Source of the DNA: an uncultured Lachnospiraceae bacterium | GTDB taxonomy: Bacteria; Bacillota; Clostridia; Lachnospirales; Lachnospiraceae | Assembly: GCA_910578645.1 (NCBI GenBank) | Contig: CAJTQI010000001.1 | Location: 124,001 to 188,000 of the forward strand | Length of the DNA: 64,000 bases | Direction of reading: 5' to 3' | Shown: piece after piece, positions 26,395-34,410 of the stretch | Position numbering within the stretch: the stretch's first letter is position 1 | Layout of the letters: the number at the start of each line of letters is the position of its first letter | The notes under the pieces: model-generated | What the model saw: only the letters and a program-made list of their open reading frames with translations | Databases searched by the model: none | What the model was told of the DNA's origin: nothing | Program-made: the position numbers and the translations under genes

Positions 26395-26463
26395 GATTGT
26401 GTCTGTGTGCACTTGGCACAATTTTGTCTATATACAAAAACGTGCGCAGAAATGAGGAGAATT
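26395..26463 (+). promoter_or_regulatory. Structured leader L1 (upstream of ECF S gene)
   Basis: First helix ATTGTG (26396-26401)/CACAAT (26417-26422), second short hairpin TTTTGT/ACAAAA, then CGTGCGCAGAAATGAGGAG directly before the ATG. The first-helix loop TCTG-TG-TGCAC can pair with GTGCGCAGA over nine pairs with a two-base bulge. Same family as 27885-27974, 28518-28570, 53781-53848, 58151-58240 and 59971-60057. Confidence 0.6.
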
Positions 26464-26997
26464 ATGAGACAGACAAAGAAATTGGTTTTAGCGGCGCTTT
26501 TTATGGCGCTTGGAATCGTGTTACCCTTTTTTACAGGGCAGATTAAACAGGTTGGCAACATGCTCCTGCCAATGCACATCCCGGTATTATTGTGTGGGTT
26601 TATCTGTGGTTGGCAATATGGGCTTGCGGTAGGGTTGGTGACTCCTTTGCTTCGGAGCGTTATGTTTGGCATGCCGCCGATTATGCCGACAGCCACAGGC
26701 ATGGCGGTGGAACTGGCGGTATACGGCGTGGTGACAGGTATTCTCTATGCGAAATTGCCCAAGAAGATTCCGTATATTTATGTGAGTCTTCTCGGGGCGA
26801 TGGCTGCGGGCAGGGCTGTGTGGGGAATCGTGAGTATCGCGCTGTACGGTATTGCAGGAAGCGTGTTTTCCGTGCAGATATTCCTGTCCGGTGCACTTTT
26901 CAATGCGATACCTGGAATTATCTTGCAGTTAGTCCTGATTCCTGTTATCATAATCGCATTGAAGAGGGCAGGAGTGTTGAAGGATTATGAAGATTAG
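26464..26997 (+). CDS. ECF transporter substrate-specificity (S) component
   Basis: 177 residues with about six membrane helices. The start KKLVLAALFMALGIVLPFF is the usual first helix of ECF S components, which bind a vitamin or metal ligand and work with a shared EcfAA'T energising module elsewhere in the genome. GAGGAG lies four bases before the ATG at 26464. The next gene, a P-loop kinase, overlaps its end by 11 bases, so transported substrate may be phosphorylated on entry. Which vitamin cannot be read from the sequence; pantothenate, thiamine precursors and pyridoxine-type compounds are all possible. Confidence 0.8.
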   Translation: MRQTKKLVLAALFMALGIVLPFFTGQIKQVGNMLLPMHIPVLLCGFICGWQYGLAVGLVTPLLRSVMFGMPPIMPTATGMAVELAVYGVVTGILYAKLPKKIPYIYVSLLGAMAAGRAVWGIVSIALYGIAGSVFSVQIFLSGALFNAIPGIILQLVLIPVIIIALKRAGVLKDYED

Positions 26998-27607
26998 AGA
27001 AGTCCGGGAAGCGGATATGGAAATAACACATGTTATATCTGGGTTTGAGGATATCTGCACCGTTATTGACCATGTGCTAGACGAGGCAGGAGAGTCAGGA
27101 CAGGTCAATGTGGCGGTGGACGGCGTCTGCGGCGGTGGAAAAACGACTTTGGGCAAGGCGCTTGCGGCAGTGTATGACTGCAACCTTTTTCATATGGATG
27201 ATTTCTTTCTAAGGGCAGGGCAACGCACGCCGGAAAGATATGCACAGCCTGGCGGAAATGTGGATTATGAGAGATTTCGTGCAGAAGTGCTTGACCATCT
27301 TGCCGATGCTTTTGGGTTTACATACCGGCGTTTCGATTGCCAGGCGATGGAGCTGGGGGAATCTTACACGGTGGCCCGCAAGAAGCTGAATATCATTGAG
27401 GGCGCATATAGTTGCCATCCTTATTTCGGAGACGTCTATCAAGCGCGCTTTTTCATAGATTTACCGGTAAAAGAACAGAAGGAAAGAATACTTTCGCGCA
27501 ACGGAGAAAAGATGTACCATAGGTTTGTGAATGAATGGATTCCCATGGAGAACTCCTATTTTGATACATTTAAGATTCGGGAGAAATGTATGGTGATGCG
27601 GCTGTAG
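26987..27607 (+). CDS. P-loop small-molecule kinase (uridine kinase-like)
   Basis: 206 residues. Walker A reads VDGVCGGGKTTLGKALA (near residues 38-54), followed by NLFHMDDFFL, which matches the substrate Asp motif of the uridine kinase / pantothenate kinase group, and later IEGAYSCHPYFGDVY. The C-terminal lid region contains RILSRNGEKMYHRF. It probably phosphorylates a hydroxyl of a nucleoside or vitamin. The overlap with the ECF S gene suggests the transported compound as substrate; that is an inference. Confidence 0.75.
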   Translation: MKIREVREADMEITHVISGFEDICTVIDHVLDEAGESGQVNVAVDGVCGGGKTTLGKALAAVYDCNLFHMDDFFLRAGQRTPERYAQPGGNVDYERFRAEVLDHLADAFGFTYRRFDCQAMELGESYTVARKKLNIIEGAYSCHPYFGDVYQARFFIDLPVKEQKERILSRNGEKMYHRFVNEWIPMENSYFDTFKIREKCMVMRL

Positions 27608-27626
27608 CACCATACAGGTAAAAACA

Positions 27627-27662
27627 ATGATGGAAGGAAAGCGGTTACTTTCCTTCCATCAT
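27627..27662. terminator. Bidirectional terminator hairpin between convergent genes
   Basis: ATGATGGAAGGAAAG (27627-27641) and CTTTCCTTCCATCAT (27648-27662) form a perfect 15-bp stem with a six-base loop. The right arm is also the last coding bases of the minus-strand gene, whose stop codon (27645-27647) lies in the loop. Confidence 0.6.
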
Positions 27663-27884
27663 GTAATTTAGAAGAAGCATCACGTCATCAGGCTCCGATG
27701 CAATCAGCTCCATCTCGTTGATAAAGGTGCTGTCCGAAAAGAGTTTGCTGAGCGCAAGGTACTTGGTCAGCTCGGACTTTAAATTCAGGCGGTCACCGTC
27801 TTTGGAAACTAATTCCACCCGTCCCTTACATTGTTTAATCAGTTCCAGGAATTTTTCAGGGTTTTCAATGTTATATATTTTCAT
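27645..27884 (-). CDS. Small conserved-looking protein, function unknown
   Basis: 79 residues: MKIYNIENPEKFLELIKQC, then VELVSKDGDRLNLKSELTKY and a helical C-terminus ending LLLNYMMEGK. Soluble, no cysteine motif. The length and central VxLVxxDGDxLNLKS could suggest an HPr-like or similar small fold, but the HPr His motif is absent and I do not assign it. The ATG at 27884 follows CGAGGAG; a longer frame upstream runs through the structured leader and is not coding. Transcribed convergently to the kinase gene. Confidence 0.7.
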   Translation of the reverse strand: MKIYNIENPEKFLELIKQCKGRVELVSKDGDRLNLKSELTKYLALSKLFSDSTFINEMELIASEPDDVMLLLNYMMEGK

Positions 27885-27974
27885 AAGCTCCTCGTTTCTG
27901 CGCTGCTTTTGTCTTGATTTTGCCAAGACAGTGCGGTTGATGGGTTTGCGGCGGGCAGCGCGCAGTCACAAATC
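27885..27974 (-). promoter_or_regulatory. Structured leader L2
   Basis: On the minus strand GGG-A-TTTGTG pairs with CGCAAA-CCC (bulged A kept), then hairpin GTCTTG/CAAGAC, then AAAAGCAGCGCAGAAACGAGGAG and the ATG. The loop CTG-CG-CGCTGC can pair with GCAGCGCAG. The GGG/CCC pair replaces CGAG/CTCG of other copies, a compensatory change. Confidence 0.6.
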
Positions 27975-28103
27975 CCACGGTCTCAAGCTTCGGTTTCTAA
28001 CCTGGCTTCTTGTGCACGGCCATATTCTATCAAAGCACGGGCAGTCCCTACAATATCCATTGTGCATAATTTTTGGCCGTCCTTTACCGTAAAACTGTAA
28101 AGG

Positions 28104-28517
28104 TTACACAGGAAAGCAGATGGATTCCATCTTTTCTACGGCGATGCGTATATAGTCGCCCATTGGCATTTCGGCGCATCCGGCGACAAAGTGGTTGCAC
28201 CTGTTTACGGGAATAAGGATTTTGTAAGCCTTGCTGGCGCCGATGGCGGCGGCAGTGGCGGGTGTAATCTCGCCTAAGAGCGCGTTGGCAAATACGATGC
28301 CGACAGGGCCGACGATAATATCGGAATCAGCGGCGTTGACAATCACCGCATTGTCACCGGTGGCGCCGTAATCGGCCCCGGCTTTGAGCATGGCGGAAGT
28401 GGCGATGCTGTTCGTTCCGATAGCGTACAGTTCTAATTCAGCGTGCTTTTTCTTAATCTGTTCGATGACGGATTTGCCGATGCGCCCGCCTTGCCCGTCT
28501 ATAATGGTAATTTTCAT
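28104..28517 (-). CDS. DUF3842 family protein
   Basis: 137 residues starting MKITIIDGQGGRIGKSVIEQI, a Rossmann-like glycine loop, followed by ELYAIGTNSIATSAMLKAGA, ATGDNAVIVNAADSDIIVGP and a Cys-containing end NHFVAGCAEMPMGDYIRIA. This is the pattern of the DUF3842 proteins common in Clostridia; function unknown, probably a cytoplasmic nucleotide- or cofactor-binding protein. CGGAGG precedes the ATG and a partial structured leader lies just upstream. Confidence 0.8.
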   Translation of the reverse strand: MKITIIDGQGGRIGKSVIEQIKKKHAELELYAIGTNSIATSAMLKAGADYGATGDNAVIVNAADSDIIVGPVGIVFANALLGEITPATAAAIGASKAYKILIPVNRCNHFVAGCAEMPMGDYIRIAVEKMESICFPV

Positions 28518-28570
28518 GTCTTCCTCCGTTTCTGCGCTGTCTTTGTCTCAATTTTTGTTGAGGCAAAAGC
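28518..28570 (-). promoter_or_regulatory. Structured leader L3 (3' half)
   Basis: Minus strand: hairpin TTTGCCTCAA/TTGAGACAAA, then GACAGCGCAGAAACGGAGG and the DUF3842 start. The first hairpin of the family is not recognisable upstream. Confidence 0.5.
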
Positions 28571-28625
28571 TTCTTTCTTAAATCGGTTTCCTTGTTCCAA
28601 TGAGTCTGACAACATTTTTTAATCG

Positions 28626-28930
28626 GATTAGGGTGTCAAAAGGTGTATTTTATAAGTTGTGAGGGCAAATTGCATAAAATGTTTCCTTGTGTCCGTCTGC
28701 GTCATATGGATTTTCTAAAATATTCCAGGGAATTTAAGGAAACGGACGTAACCACCCTCTATTCGCCATCCGGGCGAACATCGGGCTTCTCGGGGCGTCC
28801 ATGCCCCGAAATTACTGGAAATTTCACGGAATATTAAGAAAATCTCATATTCCTGCGAAGGACAACTTCGTGAACATTTTGTGCAATCTGCCAGTGAAAT
28901 TTTATGATAGCACCTTTTGACACCCTAATC
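28626..28930. mobile_element. 305-bp foldback MITE, copy 1
   Basis: Ends GATTAGGGTGTCAAAAGGTG and its complement CACCTTTTGACACCCTAATC. It is flanked by a perfect 7-bp direct repeat TTAATCG (28619-28625 and 28931-28937). Complementarity continues inward for over 100 bases (TTGCATAAAATGTT against AACATTTTGTGCAA; further in, GGAATATT-type arms), so the whole element can fold back. Two small hairpins lie at its centre (TTCGCC/GGCGAA and CGGGGC/GCCCCG). It encodes no transposase. The second copy, also 305 bp, is at 57797-58101 in the opposite orientation. Confidence 0.88.
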
Positions 28931-29144
28931 TTAATCGGCAATTTGAGTCAGTGAATTTAATCATATCTAAGATGGGGCAAATTGGCAAGAAGTATTATAG
29001 ACGAAATATTTAGATTGCCCTTTGTTCACTGAGGGCAGGATTAAGAAAGGATAATTTTTCTTCTTCTTTTTTCATAAAATTTCTTTTCGGAATCCATCAT
29101 ATGTGATATAGTATAAGAGAATTTGGAATAAGGAGCAGGTAAAA

Positions 29145-30122
29145 ATGGCACAGACAGATGCCGAACAGGATGCCAGACTGGAAAAAAAGAGGCGCCTCCA
29201 TCGGTTAAGGATTCTGATTATTATCGTTCCGCTTTCCACGATACTGATTCTTACGGCGCTATGTATTTTCCTTGGAATCAGGTTGTATATGGTTAAGAAA
29301 GAATTGCGCGAAGTGCGGGCGGCAGCGGTAGTATCTGTTCCCGGACAGGCGGATATAGAAATCACGGGGGGTTCTGAAACCGATACGGAAGATTCTGGGA
29401 CTGATGTAGAGCCGTCGCTTTATACGGTATCAGGGGTGGATGAGTTCAAAAGAACTGATATAGCCGGCGGAGATTCATCGAAGGAAGAGACGGACATACG
29501 CAAAGTTTATCTGACTTTTGATGATGGGCCAAGCAGTAACACGAACCGCATATTGGATATATTGGCTGAGTACGATGTGAAGGCAACTTTCTTTGTCGTA
29601 GGGAAAGAGGAAGAAGAATATCAGTCGTTATATAAAAGGATTGTGGAAGAGGGGCATACGCTTGCGATGCATTCCTACAGCCATAAATATAGTGAAATCT
29701 ATCAGTCGGTGGAAAGCTACAGTGCTGATTTGCGCAGACTGCAGGAGTTCTTATATGAAACAACAGGGGTTTGGTGCAGATACTGCAGGTTCCCGGGCGG
29801 GAGCAGCAATGCGGTTAGCAAGGTGGATATGCATGATTTGATTGCATATCTCGACGGACAGGACATGTCTTATTTTGACTGGAATATTTCTTCCGGTGAT
29901 GCGGCCAGTTCTTATATCAGCCCCCAGAATATTATCAGAAACTGTACTGTGAAGCTACAGGATTATGATGAGGCAATTATACTTATGCACGATGCCGCCA
30001 ACAAAAATTCCACGGTGGAAGCACTGCCGAAGCTGATTGAGACGATTCAGGCGATGGAGGATACGAAGCTCGTTCCGATTACAGACGATACGGAACAGGT
30101 TCACCATATAAGCAATGACTAA
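29145..30122 (+). CDS. Polysaccharide deacetylase (NodB domain), membrane-anchored
   Basis: 325 residues. One N-terminal membrane segment (about 22-48) is followed by an acidic linker and a NodB-type domain from about residue 120. Motifs: TFDDGPSSNT with the catalytic Asp and metal Asp, MHSYSHKYSEIY with two metal His, RFPGGSSN, and IILMHDAANK with the C-terminal His. These enzymes deacetylate GlcNAc or MurNAc in peptidoglycan or other wall glycans, outside the membrane. The ATG follows AAGGAGCAGGTAAAA. A bactofilin gene follows after three bases. Confidence 0.92.
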   Translation: MAQTDAEQDARLEKKRRLHRLRILIIIVPLSTILILTALCIFLGIRLYMVKKELREVRAAAVVSVPGQADIEITGGSETDTEDSGTDVEPSLYTVSGVDEFKRTDIAGGDSSKEETDIRKVYLTFDDGPSSNTNRILDILAEYDVKATFFVVGKEEEEYQSLYKRIVEEGHTLAMHSYSHKYSEIYQSVESYSADLRRLQEFLYETTGVWCRYCRFPGGSSNAVSKVDMHDLIAYLDGQDMSYFDWNISSGDAASSYISPQNIIRNCTVKLQDYDEAIILMHDAANKNSTVEALPKLIETIQAMEDTKLVPITDDTEQVHHISND

Positions 30123-30140
30123 AGAATGGAGGATGTGAGA

Positions 30141-31121
30141 ATGGGTTTTTTCTCAGATTTGAAAGAAGACTTATCACAAGCTGTGAATGAGCTGATGCCG
30201 GAGGAGGCATTGGATGCCGCAATGGCAGGCAGCATGCAGGAGGATGGAGGGGTATCCGATGGACAGCTTGCGGATGAAAACATGGCAGATACGATGGATT
30301 CCCTGGATTTAAGCAGTATGTTGGATAAATTGGATGAGCCGGCAACCGCTGATTGGGATGAGTTGGAAGAAGAGGTGCTTTCACCTGGCCAATTGGAACA
30401 GATAATGGATGACACCCCGGCGGCAGAACCGGAGCAGACAGTGGAATCTGCTCTTTTTGAAGAGGAGGAAGTACAGGATATCTTGGCAGAGCTACCTGCT
30501 CAGACAGTTTCACCGGAGCCGGAAGTTGAATTGACGGCGGCAGAAGAGGCGGAGCCAGAGAATACAATATCTGAATTAAGTGGAGAGGAAGAGGAGAAAA
30601 TGGACGCACAGGCACAAACACAAGAACAAGTACAGGCGCCGGTTAACCGGGTAGCGGTAGACGAGACAGCAGTTGTAACGGAAGGAATGACAATTACAGG
30701 TGATATTGTATCCCAGGGTTCCATGGAACTTATCGGTACTGTCAACGGTAATCTGGATATTTACGGCAAGCTGAATATTACAGGTACTATCCAAGGCGAT
30801 TCCAAGGCTGCAGAGATTTATGCGGAGGGTGCGAAGATTGTCGGTGAAGTGAACAGCCAGGGCAGTGTGAAGATTGGACAAAGCTCTGTGGTAATCGGTA
30901 ATATTATGGCGGCAAGCGCAGTCGTTGCGGGTGCGGTAAAAGGTGACATTGACGTTCAGGGGCCGGTTATTCTGGATACCACAGCGATTGTTATGGGTAA
31001 TATCAAGTCCAAATCCGTTCAGATTAATAACGGTGCCGTTATTGAAGGATTGTGTTCACAGTGCTATGCGGATGTGAATCCGGTATCCTTCTTCGAGGAG
31101 TTTAAGAAGAAAAGCAAATAA
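30141..31121 (+). CDS. Bactofilin
   Basis: 326 residues. The C-terminal half (about 175-305) is a bactofilin beta-helix: repeated short strands with GDIVSQGSMELIGTVNGNLD, then GTIQGDSKAAEIYAEGAKIV. The N-terminal ~170 residues are acidic and Gln/Glu-rich, longer than in typical bactofilins. Bactofilins form cytoplasmic polymers at the membrane and often place wall enzymes. Start taken at the ATG at 30141, eight bases after GGAGG; the ATG at 30126 contains that ribosome site. Directly downstream of the deacetylase gene, so a joint role in local wall modification is likely. Confidence 0.88.
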   Translation: MGFFSDLKEDLSQAVNELMPEEALDAAMAGSMQEDGGVSDGQLADENMADTMDSLDLSSMLDKLDEPATADWDELEEEVLSPGQLEQIMDDTPAAEPEQTVESALFEEEEVQDILAELPAQTVSPEPEVELTAAEEAEPENTISELSGEEEEKMDAQAQTQEQVQAPVNRVAVDETAVVTEGMTITGDIVSQGSMELIGTVNGNLDIYGKLNITGTIQGDSKAAEIYAEGAKIVGEVNSQGSVKIGQSSVVIGNIMAASAVVAGAVKGDIDVQGPVILDTTAIVMGNIKSKSVQINNGAVIEGLCSQCYADVNPVSFFEEFKKKSK

Positions 31122-31160
31122 GCCGGAAAGAGCAAAATATAGAGCGGGAGAAGGAAAACT

Positions 31161-31856
31161 ATGCGGCGAATACTGTTGAAACTGAGCGGAGAAGCATTGG
31201 CAGGCGGCAAGAAGACCGGATTTGATGAAGAGACAGTGCGTGGCGTAGCCGCGCAGGTCAAAGAGTTAGTGGACGGCGGTGTTCAGGTAGGCATTGTAAT
31301 CGGCGGCGGCAATTTCTGGCGCGGGCGTTCCAGTGAGAACATCGACAGAACCAAGGCGGACCAGATTGGCATGCTTGCCACGATTATGAACTGTATTTAT
31401 GTTTCTGAAATATGCAGGTCGATAGGCATGGCGACAAACATTTTAACACCTTTTGAATGCGGTTCCTTCACGAAGCTGTTTTCCAAGGACCGGGCGAATG
31501 CGTATTTCGAGAAGGGAATGGTAGTCTTTTTTGCAGGCGGTACGGGACATCCTTATTTTTCGACGGACACGGGAGTGGTACTTCGCGCAGTTGAGGTGGA
31601 TGCGGATGTCATCCTGTTGGCGAAGGCGGTGGACGGCGTCTACGACGGCGACCCGCGTAGCAATCCGACTGCGAAGAAATATGATGTAGTTTCGATTGAC
31701 GAAGTAATCGAAAAGAATTTACAGGTAGTTGATATGACAGCCTCTATCCTTGCAAGGGACAATAAGATGCCGATGTGGGTGTTCGGGCTGAATGAAGAGA
31801 ACAGTATTGTGAATGCCGTCAAGGGTAAATTTAACGGCACGAAAGTGACCGTATAA
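31161..31856 (+). CDS. pyrH: UMP kinase
   Basis: 231 residues. Hexameric bacterial UMP kinase of the amino-acid-kinase fold: RRILLKLSGEALAGGK at the start, IVIGGGNFWRGR for the phosphate loop, and AKAVDGVYDGDPR near residue 155. Makes UDP from UMP. GGGAGAAGG precedes the ATG. First gene of the standard pyrH-frr-uppS-cdsA-dxr-rseP block; tsf and rpsB, often upstream, are not in front of it here. Confidence 0.95.
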   Translation: MRRILLKLSGEALAGGKKTGFDEETVRGVAAQVKELVDGGVQVGIVIGGGNFWRGRSSENIDRTKADQIGMLATIMNCIYVSEICRSIGMATNILTPFECGSFTKLFSKDRANAYFEKGMVVFFAGGTGHPYFSTDTGVVLRAVEVDADVILLAKAVDGVYDGDPRSNPTAKKYDVVSIDEVIEKNLQVVDMTASILARDNKMPMWVFGLNEENSIVNAVKGKFNGTKVTV

Positions 31857-31866
31857 ACGAGGGAGT

Positions 31867-31902
31867 ACTCCCGGAATTTCAGATTAGAAAAGTTCCGGGA
31901 GT
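31867..31902 (+). other. Intergenic hairpin between pyrH and frr
   Basis: ACTCCCGGAA (31867-31876) and TTCCGGGAGT (31893-31902) form a perfect ten-pair stem. No T-run follows, so it may mark a processing or stability point within the operon rather than a full stop. Confidence 0.5.
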
Positions 31903-31930
31903 GCGAGTATGAAGGCTGGAGGATTACAGT

Positions 31931-32482
31931 ATGGATGCAAGACTAAAATCTTACGAAGATAAGATGAAGAAAGCGTATGACTATCTTGAGGGAGATTTGG
32001 CTTCGATTAGGGCAGGGCGTGCGAATCCGCACGTGCTGGATAAAATCAGGGTGGACTATTATGGTACGCCCACGCCGATTCAGCAGGTGGGAAATATTAC
32101 GGTGCCGGAACCGAGAGTGATTCAGATTGCGCCGTGGGAGAAGACGTTGATTAAGAGTATCGAGAAAGCGATTATGATGTCGGATGTAGGCATCACACCG
32201 TCCAATGATGGGGCGTTAATCCGCCTTGTATTCCCGGAGCTGACTGAGGAACGCCGTAAAGAACTGGTAAAAGACGTTAAGAAGCGCGGTGAGGATAGTA
32301 AGGTGGCCATCCGCAATATAAGACGTGATGGCAATGATGCTTTCAAGAAATTGGGTAAATCAGAAATTTCTGAGGACGAGGCTAAGGAACTAGAAGAGAA
32401 ACTCCAGAAATTGACTGATAAGTTTATCAAAGATATTGATAAGCTGGTGGATGAGAAATCCAAAGAGATTATTACCGTGTAG
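31931..32482 (+). CDS. frr: Ribosome recycling factor
   Basis: 183 residues, the standard length. Visible hallmarks are the start YEDKMKKAYDYLEGDLASIRAGRANP (in two parts), the central YYGTPTPIQQVGNITVPEPR, and the C-terminal KFIKDIDKLVDEKSKEI. Releases mRNA and tRNA from the ribosome after termination together with EF-G. Confidence 0.96.
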   Translation: MDARLKSYEDKMKKAYDYLEGDLASIRAGRANPHVLDKIRVDYYGTPTPIQQVGNITVPEPRVIQIAPWEKTLIKSIEKAIMMSDVGITPSNDGALIRLVFPELTEERRKELVKDVKKRGEDSKVAIRNIRRDGNDAFKKLGKSEISEDEAKELEEKLQKLTDKFIKDIDKLVDEKSKEIITV

Positions 32483-32565
32483 ACATTGTCGCAGGGTATT
32501 TGGTTATAGGCAGGTATAAAGAGGGGCTTACAGAATCAAGGTTCTGTTGTCCCTTTTCCTAATGA

Positions 32566-32585
32566 GATTAGAGTGTCAAAGGTGC
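32566..32585. repeat. Solo MITE terminal repeat (remnant)
   Basis: GATTAGAGTGTCAAAGGTGC matches the MITE end with one substitution and one missing A. No second end or duplication is visible nearby. Confidence 0.5.
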
Positions 32586-32679
32586 GGTTTTTTTTGGCGC
32601 CTTAATTCTAATGATAAATTGTTACTGTTTACTCTATGGTCAGTAATGATAAATCTTCACAGAAAGGCATGAGGTTACG

Positions 32680-33396
32680 ATGAAGGAAGGTATGATTATC
32701 CCGAACCATGTGGCGATTATCCTGGACGGTAACGGCAGATGGGCGAAGAGCAAGGGGATGCCCCGCAATTATGGGCATGTGCAGGGAGCAAAGACAGTGG
32801 AGGTCATCTGTGAGGAGGCATACCGCATGGGAATCCGGTATTTGACGGTGTATGCTTTCAGCACGGAGAACTGGAACAGGCCGGAAGATGAAGTGAATGC
32901 CTTGATGGGTTTGTTGCGCAATTATATGAAGACCTGTTTAAAAACAGCGGCAAAGAATAATATGTGCGTGCGGATTATCGGGGATAAAAGCAGACTAGAT
33001 GAGGATATCAGGAAGCGTATGGAGCAGTTGGAGCAGGCGACGAAGGATAACACGGGGCTTCATTTCCAGATTGCCATCAACTATGGCGGCAGGGACGAGA
33101 TTGTCCGCGCCATGAAGCGGCTCGCAGAGGAAGCGGCGGAAGGAAAGCTGTCTGCAAAAGAGATTACGGAAGAAAAAGTGAACGCCATGTTGGATACCCA
33201 AGGGCTTCCGGACCCTGATTTGTTAATACGCACATGCAACGAACAGCGCATCTCCAATTTTCTGTTGTGGCAGTTGGCGTATACGGAACTGTATTTTACG
33301 CCGGTGGCATGGCCGGATTTCTCCAAAAAAGAATTAGAGAAGGCGGTTGAGGCATATAATAAGAGAGACAGACGTTATGGAATGGTGAAAGAATAG
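32680..33396 (+). CDS. uppS: Undecaprenyl (isoprenyl) diphosphate synthase
   Basis: 238 residues. Cis-prenyltransferase that builds the C55 lipid carrier for wall synthesis. Motifs: PNHVAIILDGNGRWAKSKG with the catalytic Asp, the HVQGAKTVEVI helix, YAFSTENWNRP, and RISNFLLWQLAYTELYF. The conserved RTSGExRLSNF motif reads RTCNEQRISNF here, a small variation in an otherwise standard enzyme. ATG at 32680 follows GAGG at six bases; the 197 bases before it contain a MITE end. Confidence 0.94.
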   Translation: MKEGMIIPNHVAIILDGNGRWAKSKGMPRNYGHVQGAKTVEVICEEAYRMGIRYLTVYAFSTENWNRPEDEVNALMGLLRNYMKTCLKTAAKNNMCVRIIGDKSRLDEDIRKRMEQLEQATKDNTGLHFQIAINYGGRDEIVRAMKRLAEEAAEGKLSAKEITEEKVNAMLDTQGLPDPDLLIRTCNEQRISNFLLWQLAYTELYFTPVAWPDFSKKELEKAVEAYNKRDRRYGMVKE

Positions 33397-33413
33397 CAGA
33401 AAGGAATCAGGAT

Positions 33414-34292
33414 ATGTTTAGGACGAGATTGCTCAGTGGTATTTTATTGGTAATCATTGCGCTTGCGACGATTCTGTCCGGTGGTGTGGTGCTTGCGGTG
33501 ACATTGTGCGCAATATCCGTGATTGCCTTCAGTGAGCTGACAAAAGCCTGCGGTGTACATACGGAAGGCAAAAAGTATAATGCGCCGGAGTTATCAGGCA
33601 TTGTGATGACGGTGCTCTATTATGTCCTGCTTTTTGCAACGCTTTCTCAGAGCGGACAGGAAGGCGGAGGGCGTATGCAGGTTTATCCTGTCATTGTGAT
33701 TATAGTTGCCGTATGTCTGATTCTGCTTTTATTTGTGTATGTATTCACATTTCCGCGTTACAAGGCGCCCCAGATAATGGCGTCGATGTTTTCCTGGCTG
33801 TATGCGCCGGTTATGCTTTCTTTCATTTATCTTTCCAGGGAAGGGTTTACCCAGGGCAGCTATTTAGTATGGTTTGTGTTTTTGTGCTCTTGGGGAAGCG
33901 ACACATGCGCTTATGCGGTGGGTGTACTCATCGGCAAGCATAAGATGACGCCCAGGCTCAGCCCTAAGAAATCTATAGAGGGCGCGGTGGGCGGTGTCCT
34001 TGGCGCGGCGCTTTTATTTGTGCTCTATACACATTTTGCCATCAATAAGTATACGGATGCAAGTATTCCGCTTTTGCTTGCGGCCGTCCTTGGCGCGGCA
34101 GGGGCGTTGGTGTCCATGGTAGGCGACCTGGCGGCATCGGCAGTCAAGAGGGACCATGACATTAAAGACTATGGGAAACTGATTCCGGGACATGGCGGTA
34201 TCATGGACCGTTTTGACAGTGTCATTATTGCGGCGCCGCTTATCTATATAGGTTTGGCCGTGATTGCAAGTCTGGGTGGAGGAATTGGCTGA
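33414..34292 (+). CDS. cdsA: Phosphatidate cytidylyltransferase
   Basis: 292 residues with about eight membrane helices. Makes CDP-diacylglycerol from CTP and phosphatidic acid. The C-terminal signature SAVKRDHDIKDYGKLIPGHG then GIMDRFDS is the family hallmark. Preceded by AAAGGA, 17 bases after uppS. Confidence 0.94.
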   Translation: MFRTRLLSGILLVIIALATILSGGVVLAVTLCAISVIAFSELTKACGVHTEGKKYNAPELSGIVMTVLYYVLLFATLSQSGQEGGGRMQVYPVIVIIVAVCLILLLFVYVFTFPRYKAPQIMASMFSWLYAPVMLSFIYLSREGFTQGSYLVWFVFLCSWGSDTCAYAVGVLIGKHKMTPRLSPKKSIEGAVGGVLGAALLFVLYTHFAINKYTDASIPLLLAAVLGAAGALVSMVGDLAASAVKRDHDIKDYGKLIPGHGGIMDRFDSVIIAAPLIYIGLAVIASLGGGIG

Positions 34293-34410
34293 GGGCTTAT
34301 TCGTGTGAATGTCTATACAGATATGACAGATTGATATATTGGGTTTATGCTGCATCGGGAGAAAGGCCATGTGTCCATGGTTGCAGGACAGTAGAAAGGT
34401 ATGTACGGAT

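Noticed and set aside
28643..28837. 64-residue frame inside both MITE copies (also 57890-58084 on the minus strand), starting at a GTG
   Set aside because: The two frames differ at about 12 bases, seven of which change the amino acid. That ratio shows no selection on a protein; the frame survives because the element is short and recent.
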